From Bacteroides sp. GM023 (GTDB taxonomy: Bacteria > Bacteroidota > Bacteroidia > Bacteroidales > Bacteroidaceae), in assembly GCF_014750685.1 (NCBI RefSeq), contig NZ_JAAXGE010000001.1:496001-560000 (forward strand): a stretch of DNA of 64,000 nt, read 5' to 3'. A program made the translations under genes and the position numbers. The notes beneath the pieces were generated by a model. The model made no database searches. It worked only from the letters and a program-made list of their open reading frames with translations, and was not told the origin of the DNA. Position 1 is the first letter of the stretch, and each line of letters begins with the position of its first letter. This document shows, piece by piece, positions 60,049 to 64,000 of the stretch.

Positions 60049-61197
60049 ATGAGTACTCGCTTTTTGAGATTATTCCTTTCCACTCTTGTGCTCGTTTTAA
60101 TAAGTTCCGGCGTTAATGCCGGAACTTATCATTCAGGAGATAAGAAGAAAGAGAAAAAAGAAAAGTTATCCGGTGATGGTCCTTACATACTCTATCAGGC
60201 AGATGGAAGTACACGGGTTATCAACGTCAATAAAAAAGGCAAGATTATCGACAAGACTTATGCTACATTACCTAAAGATTTCACTTTTCGTGTGACAGAC
60301 CATAAAGGACGCTATCCATTCGACGTGAAACTTCATCCGGTGCAACGACCGGCCTGGCAATACACCCGTCCCGAAAAAACATTCGTAATGTCAGACCCTC
60401 ACGGAAGATTAGATTGCGTTATCAGCCTGCTGCAAGGAAATGGAGTTATCAATGATAAATACCAATGGAGTTTCGGTAATAATCATTTGGTTGTCATCGG
60501 AGATGTTTTCGATAGGGGTAAGGATGTAGTGCAAATATTTTGGCTATTCTATAAACTGGAAATCGAAGCAGCGAAAGCAGGCGGTCATGTCTCTTTCCTT
60601 TTGGGAAACCATGAACCTTTGGTTTTGTCTAACGACCTTCGCTATACAAAGGAGAAATATAAATTACTGGCAGAAAAACTGGGCGTAAAATATCCGCAAC
60701 TATTCGGTACCGACACGGAACTGGGGCGCTGGCTTGCGACACGCAACACCATGCAAATCATCGGCACAGACTTGTATGTGCATGCCGGACTGGGGAAACT
60801 CTTCTATGACAAAAAACTAAATATTCCCTTTGTAAATGAAGAAATGAGCAAAGCGCTCTTTATGAGTAAGCAGGAGCGGAGGGAGCTTTCTCCGTTAACG
60901 GCTTTTCTGTATGGAAATGACGGCCCTGTCTGGTATCGTGGTCTTGTGAAGAAAGACCCTAAATACAAACCATTGGCACAGGACTCTTTACAGATGATAT
61001 TGGAACATTATATGGTGAAACATATTATTGTAGGACATACTATCTTTAAAGATATATCGACCTTCTATAATGGAAAAGTGATCGCCGTTAATGTGGACAA
61101 CAAGGAAAATCGGAAAAAGAAGCGGGGACGCGCCATACTGATAGATAAGAATACTTATTATGTCGTTGGCGACGAAGGTATCCAAAGAAAACTGTAA
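60049..61197 (+). CDS. secreted metallophosphoesterase, PPP-like, second paralogue
   Basis: A 382-residue protein with a signal peptide (about 1-24) and a Lys-rich linker (DKKKEKKEKL), then the same domain plan as its neighbour: SDPHGRLD (115-122), GDVFDRGKD (151-159), GNHE (186-189, Asn kept), LYVHAGLGKLF and IIVGHTIF. The two are clearly paralogues from tandem duplication. This copy has no lipobox Cys, so it is probably soluble in the periplasm. Together they suggest the locus takes up a phosphorylated ligand after removing phosphate. Confidence 0.88.
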   Translation: MSTRFLRLFLSTLVLVLISSGVNAGTYHSGDKKKEKKEKLSGDGPYILYQADGSTRVINVNKKGKIIDKTYATLPKDFTFRVTDHKGRYPFDVKLHPVQRPAWQYTRPEKTFVMSDPHGRLDCVISLLQGNGVINDKYQWSFGNNHLVVIGDVFDRGKDVVQIFWLFYKLEIEAAKAGGHVSFLLGNHEPLVLSNDLRYTKEKYKLLAEKLGVKYPQLFGTDTELGRWLATRNTMQIIGTDLYVHAGLGKLFYDKKLNIPFVNEEMSKALFMSKQERRELSPLTAFLYGNDGPVWYRGLVKKDPKYKPLAQDSLQMILEHYMVKHIIVGHTIFKDISTFYNGKVIAVNVDNKENRKKKRGRAILIDKNTYYVVGDEGIQRKL

Positions 61198-61218
61198 TAC
61201 CCGCCACACTGAATTTAT

Positions 61219-61244
61219 CGAAGGAGTTGGCTACGACTCCTTCG
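61219..61244. terminator. hairpin between convergent genes
   Basis: CGAAGGAGT/ACTCCTTCG, a 9-bp perfect stem with an 8-nt loop, lies between the phosphoesterase stop and the stop of the opposed DUF202 gene. There is no long T run; it may end transcripts from both sides weakly. Confidence 0.5.
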
Positions 61245-61550
61245 TCACTTACTATCCTCATTGCATCGTGAATTCTTTATATACCCTCTCAAATGCTTCC
61301 CCATCTGAAAATAACGGAAGAATCCGAAGAAAAACAGAACGATGCCGGATATGACGCAAACCCACGCAAGCCCGTCCAGGCGTGAAATACTTTCAATCTG
61401 AAAAATTCCGATTCCTGCAGTAAGCAGATAAAGGGAAGTGCGTACATAGGCGAACAAAGTCCTTACATTGGCCAACTTTGTTCTTTCAATAGCCAAATAA
61501 TCACGGAGTATCAACTCCTCTTCTTTGAATTTTCCGGTAGGTTCCTGCAT
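61245..61550 (-). CDS. DUF202 (YidH-type) membrane protein
   Basis: A 101-residue protein with an N-terminal amphipathic start including RDYLAIERTKLANVRTLFAY and two TMs (about 48-66 and 73-92), matching DUF202/YidH. Members are small inner-membrane proteins of unknown role. It is on its own on the minus strand, with a possible -7 element at 61611-61618. Confidence 0.82.
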   Translation of the reverse strand: MQEPTGKFKEEELILRDYLAIERTKLANVRTLFAYVRTSLYLLTAGIGIFQIESISRLDGLAWVCVISGIVLFFFGFFRYFQMGKHLRGYIKNSRCNEDSK

Positions 61551-61610
61551 ATGATTAAACGTTTACGTTTCATTATTCGTCGGAGCAATAGCACTCCCTT
61601 ATAATAAACG

Positions 61611-61618
61611 CAAATATA
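61611..61618 (-). promoter_or_regulatory. putative Bacteroides -7 element for the DUF202 gene
   Basis: Minus-strand TATATTTG matches TAnnTTTG, 61 bp upstream of the start codon. No -33 TTTG at the right distance. Confidence 0.4.
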
Positions 61619-61664
61619 TACAAATATGTTTGTTCTTTTATCAGGAATGAAGCGATAGTACCGG

Positions 61665-62906
61665 CTATATTTTATCTGCCATAGATTCTATGAAATCGCA
61701 GAAATTATCTACCGAATGTTCATCACGCATCTGTCCGGCCACTTTCGTCGCATTCTTTCTATAAACGGGATTGGTGACCAAATCATTCACTTTCTCCTTC
61801 AATGCCTTGTCGGATACTTTGCCGATTTTAATGCATTTCGGCCCTAACTCCAGTTGTTGGACACGATATGCCCAGTAGGGCTGGTCGATAATTAGCGGCA
61901 TGATAATTTGCGGCTTACCGGAACGCGCTACACTGTGCGTGGTTCCGCTACCGCCATGATGCATCACGGCATCACAATGCGGAAATATCAGACTGTGCGG
62001 AATAGTATGTGTCAACAGGAAAATATCTTTCTCATTTTCTAAAGACTTCCCTGTTCCCGACCATCCCGAACCGATAATCAGCCGGAAACTCAATTGTCGG
62101 CATACATTGATTAACCGGCGGCAAAAAGCATCGCTCTCTTTGGCGCTGCAACTGCCGAGCGTGAAGAAAATAACAGGTCTTTGTTCCCGCTGGATGAAAT
62201 CCAAAAGTTCCTGATAAGCATCCGCGTCATAATGCAAGGCATCATTAAAACAGTATCCGCCGATATCCCATTTATATTTCCAGTCGGAATCCGTATTACC
62301 CAAATAACGGCTGTACAGCATATAGTTGAAAGCCCTCTCTGTAGAATAGTAACCGCAATTTTTCAAAGGCTTCAACCCAAGCTGAACGCGGTTCTTGTTG
62401 ATGGTCTTTTGAGTCATATAATTATTCCCGATATTGAGCAGCTTCCAAATCAACCGGGGAGTGAACACGGGATGCGGCTTCGGATAAGGGAAGATAGGGG
62501 GCGGGATACGCCTGCCGGGAATAAAAGGAGCGAAAGCTGTCCGGATAAATGGTTTCCCGCAATAGTCCGCTACACTGGCTGCGGCAAATTCGGAGTTCGT
62601 AGCTATCAGTACATCATGCTCTTTCAGTAGCGGGACGAGTTGCTTGAACTGTGCGTCAATCACATCACGCATCCACTTCAGATAAGGTTTGGCACCTTCG
62701 TCCTTGTCACCGGCTTTGGATACCATTCCTTGTATATCATCAAAATCCTGTAACACATAATCCAGTTGGTATGCTTGCGCTTCCTTCTCAAATATCTGCG
62801 GGAGGTTCAATATCACTTTATGTCCCCGCTTCACTAAAGCGGCGGCGATAGTCAGATACGGATAAATATCTCCCTGCGAGCCACGGGTAACCAAAAGTAT
62901 TTTCAT
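61665..62906 (-). CDS. UGT-like glycosyltransferase (GT-B fold, family 1/28 type)
   Basis: A 413-residue cytoplasmic enzyme. The N-terminal Rossmann domain starts KILLVTRGSQGDIYPYLTIAAAL; the C-terminal donor domain has FFTLGSCSAKESD and MHHGGSGTTHSVARSGKPQIIMPLIIDQPYWA, the UGT/MGT nucleotide-sugar signature with its His and Gly-rich turn. Such enzymes add a sugar to lipids, sterols or small molecules. It lies 10 bp after the radical SAM gene, so the two probably act on one product. Confidence 0.88.
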   Translation of the reverse strand: MKILLVTRGSQGDIYPYLTIAAALVKRGHKVILNLPQIFEKEAQAYQLDYVLQDFDDIQGMVSKAGDKDEGAKPYLKWMRDVIDAQFKQLVPLLKEHDVLIATNSEFAAASVADYCGKPFIRTAFAPFIPGRRIPPPIFPYPKPHPVFTPRLIWKLLNIGNNYMTQKTINKNRVQLGLKPLKNCGYYSTERAFNYMLYSRYLGNTDSDWKYKWDIGGYCFNDALHYDADAYQELLDFIQREQRPVIFFTLGSCSAKESDAFCRRLINVCRQLSFRLIIGSGWSGTGKSLENEKDIFLLTHTIPHSLIFPHCDAVMHHGGSGTTHSVARSGKPQIIMPLIIDQPYWAYRVQQLELGPKCIKIGKVSDKALKEKVNDLVTNPVYRKNATKVAGQMRDEHSVDNFCDFIESMADKI

Positions 62907-62916
62907 AGACAGTCAT

Positions 62917-64000
62917 TTATGTAGCAACCACACCCAGAGATTGCAATTTCTCCCGGTCGAGCTGATAATATTTTTCCATTCTAAGCATATTGTTTTCGCT
63001 AAGGTCGACAGGCTTGTCGAGTTTCCCCACTTCCCGGTAACCTTTATATACTTTCTTAATCATTTTGCGGGGATTGAAAGTCAGTGAAGAAGTGATGAAA
63101 CAGCCGTGCGTACACCAGCAGTTCGCCTTATATCCGTGTCCGATGGCTTCTGTTTCTTTCTTCATCACCTCGCTTTGCATGATTCGCTGCACGTCGCAGT
63201 CATAATCTTTCACGTTGCCGAGCGGCTCGCGCAGTTCGCAGGAACGGAAACGTCCGTCATAGTCGATAACCAATGTCGTTTCGCCTGCCGTGCAATCCAT
63301 TCCCCAGGGAGTCGGCTTGTCTATGTTGCTGGCACGAATATCATACAACGCACGGACAATACCCGTATAGAAGAATTTCGTAATCGGTTTGCGCAGGCCG
63401 GAAGTATTGGCTACCATCCGTTTGGCGTAGGCTCCGTATATCGGGGCGGCTTCGTCCTGAATATGTCGCAGAGTCGTTTCGTCCAGTGCCTTGACATCAT
63501 CTTCGCGTGTCACGCCACGGGCTGCTTCGATGGTATGGGTAGACAGATGGAAACGTCCATACATCCATGTCATAAAATCATTAATCTGGTCTATATTATA
63601 TTTTGTGATAACCGTAGCTACATTAAGCAACACTTTTCCATCCTCTCTAAAGTGCTCGCTGACTTTACGGATGGTATCTACCGCTTTATAAAAATTCCCA
63701 GGCACCCCTCGCTGTACATCATGTGTTTCTCCGAATCCGTCCAACGAAATGCTGACATTGATATTGCAATCCGGACAATTGGTGCGGAAACGCTCCACCC
63801 ATTCGATGACCCTATCCGGCTTCAATCCGTTGGTCGGCATATTGACGTCCTTGATTTGGTTGTTCCGGTAAAACATTTCAAGAATTTCGGGAAGGTCTTC
63901 CCGAAGCGTAGGTTCACCGCCCGACACCCACAGCTTGTTAATCTCTCCGGCTGTCTCTGATATTTTCCTGATTTCTTCGAAAGTAAGATCCCGCTCTTTC
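62917..64000 (-). CDS. radical SAM/SPASM protein, N-terminus beyond right edge
   Basis: The frame stays open to the window edge, so the protein is longer than the 361 codons seen; the CxxxCxxC cluster motif should lie outside. Visible are WVSGGEPTLREDL (the GGE motif that binds SAM), ISLDGFGETHDV, and a C-terminal SPASM/twitch-type Cys set (GMDCTAGETTLVIDYDGRFRSCEL; KANCWCTHGCFITSS) for auxiliary Fe-S clusters. It is first of a minus-strand pair with a glycosyltransferase. The role could be peptide or small-molecule modification; no precursor peptide was seen in the window. Confidence 0.85.
   Translation of the reverse strand, partial: KERDLTFEEIRKISETAGEINKLWVSGGEPTLREDLPEILEMFYRNNQIKDVNMPTNGLKPDRVIEWVERFRTNCPDCNINVSISLDGFGETHDVQRGVPGNFYKAVDTIRKVSEHFREDGKVLLNVATVITKYNIDQINDFMTWMYGRFHLSTHTIEAARGVTREDDVKALDETTLRHIQDEAAPIYGAYAKRMVANTSGLRKPITKFFYTGIVRALYDIRASNIDKPTPWGMDCTAGETTLVIDYDGRFRSCELREPLGNVKDYDCDVQRIMQSEVMKKETEAIGHGYKANCWCTHGCFITSSLTFNPRKMIKKVYKGYREVGKLDKPVDLSENNMLRMEKYYQLDREKLQSLGVVAT

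Noticed and set aside
1..64000. CRISPR arrays, tRNA or rRNA genes
   Set aside because: No regular repeat-spacer array and no recognisable tRNA or rRNA sequence was seen; the 22-bp-period array has only four short degenerate motifs and 9-bp spacers.
62917..64000. ribosomally made peptide cluster with the radical SAM protein
   Set aside because: No short precursor-peptide gene, leader peptidase or exporter lies beside it in the visible part.

Overview
The window looks like chromosome of a gut Bacteroides species (phylum Bacteroidota). Support: three TonB-dependent outer-membrane receptors, two of them SusC-type with SusD partners; -7 promoter elements of the Bacteroides form TAnnTTTG; ECF sigma/FecR and LytTR regulation; FISUMP, BACON-like and fimbrillin-like surface domains; many lipoprotein signals. 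No rRNA, tRNA or CRISPR array was seen. Species was not determined.

1-13 kb is mostly core-like. A Tat-exported Gfo/Idh/MocA oxidoreductase operon (the last gene runs off the left edge) is followed by a fucose-isomerase-like gene divergent from a PLP aminotransferase plus LolC/E-type permease, then a RimK-like ATP-grasp/GNAT pair. A minus-strand run follows: sigma-54 response regulator, histidine kinase, AI-2E family transporter and glycosyltransferase. Divergent from it (13.2-19.0 kb) is a TolC/HlyD/ABC exporter operon with a well-formed sigma-54 promoter and palindromic upstream sites, so the regulator next door is the likely activator.

19-35 kb: a candidate small RNA with its own promoter and terminator, an array of four 13-bp motifs at a 22-bp period, and a 33-bp palindrome precede a sialic-acid utilisation operon (FadR-type GntR regulator, NanM-like mutarotase, neuraminate lyase, sialidase, MFS transporter, SusC/SusD, second lipoprotein sialidase, fimbrillin/FISUMP lipoprotein, calcineurin-like phosphoesterase) ended by a strong terminator.

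35-43 kb: a secreted SH3-like protein, two unknown membrane proteins and a sugar O-acetyltransferase; then two nested IS256-family elements, the inner one dead and inserted in the inverted repeat of the outer one, each with an exact 8-bp target duplication; then a DUF1877 protein and an unknown partner.

43-48.6 kb: a TonB receptor with an HU-like N-terminus, a LytS-type pseudokinase, an apparently active LytS-type kinase and a LytTR regulator. 48.7-61.2 kb: an ECF sigma / FecR / STN-SusC / SusD / two-phosphoesterase locus whose sigma and anti-sigma genes are separated by about 3.5 kb of small immunity-like genes, a macro-domain gene and pseudogene debris. 61.2-64 kb: a DUF202 protein, a UGT-like glycosyltransferase and a partial radical SAM/SPASM protein.
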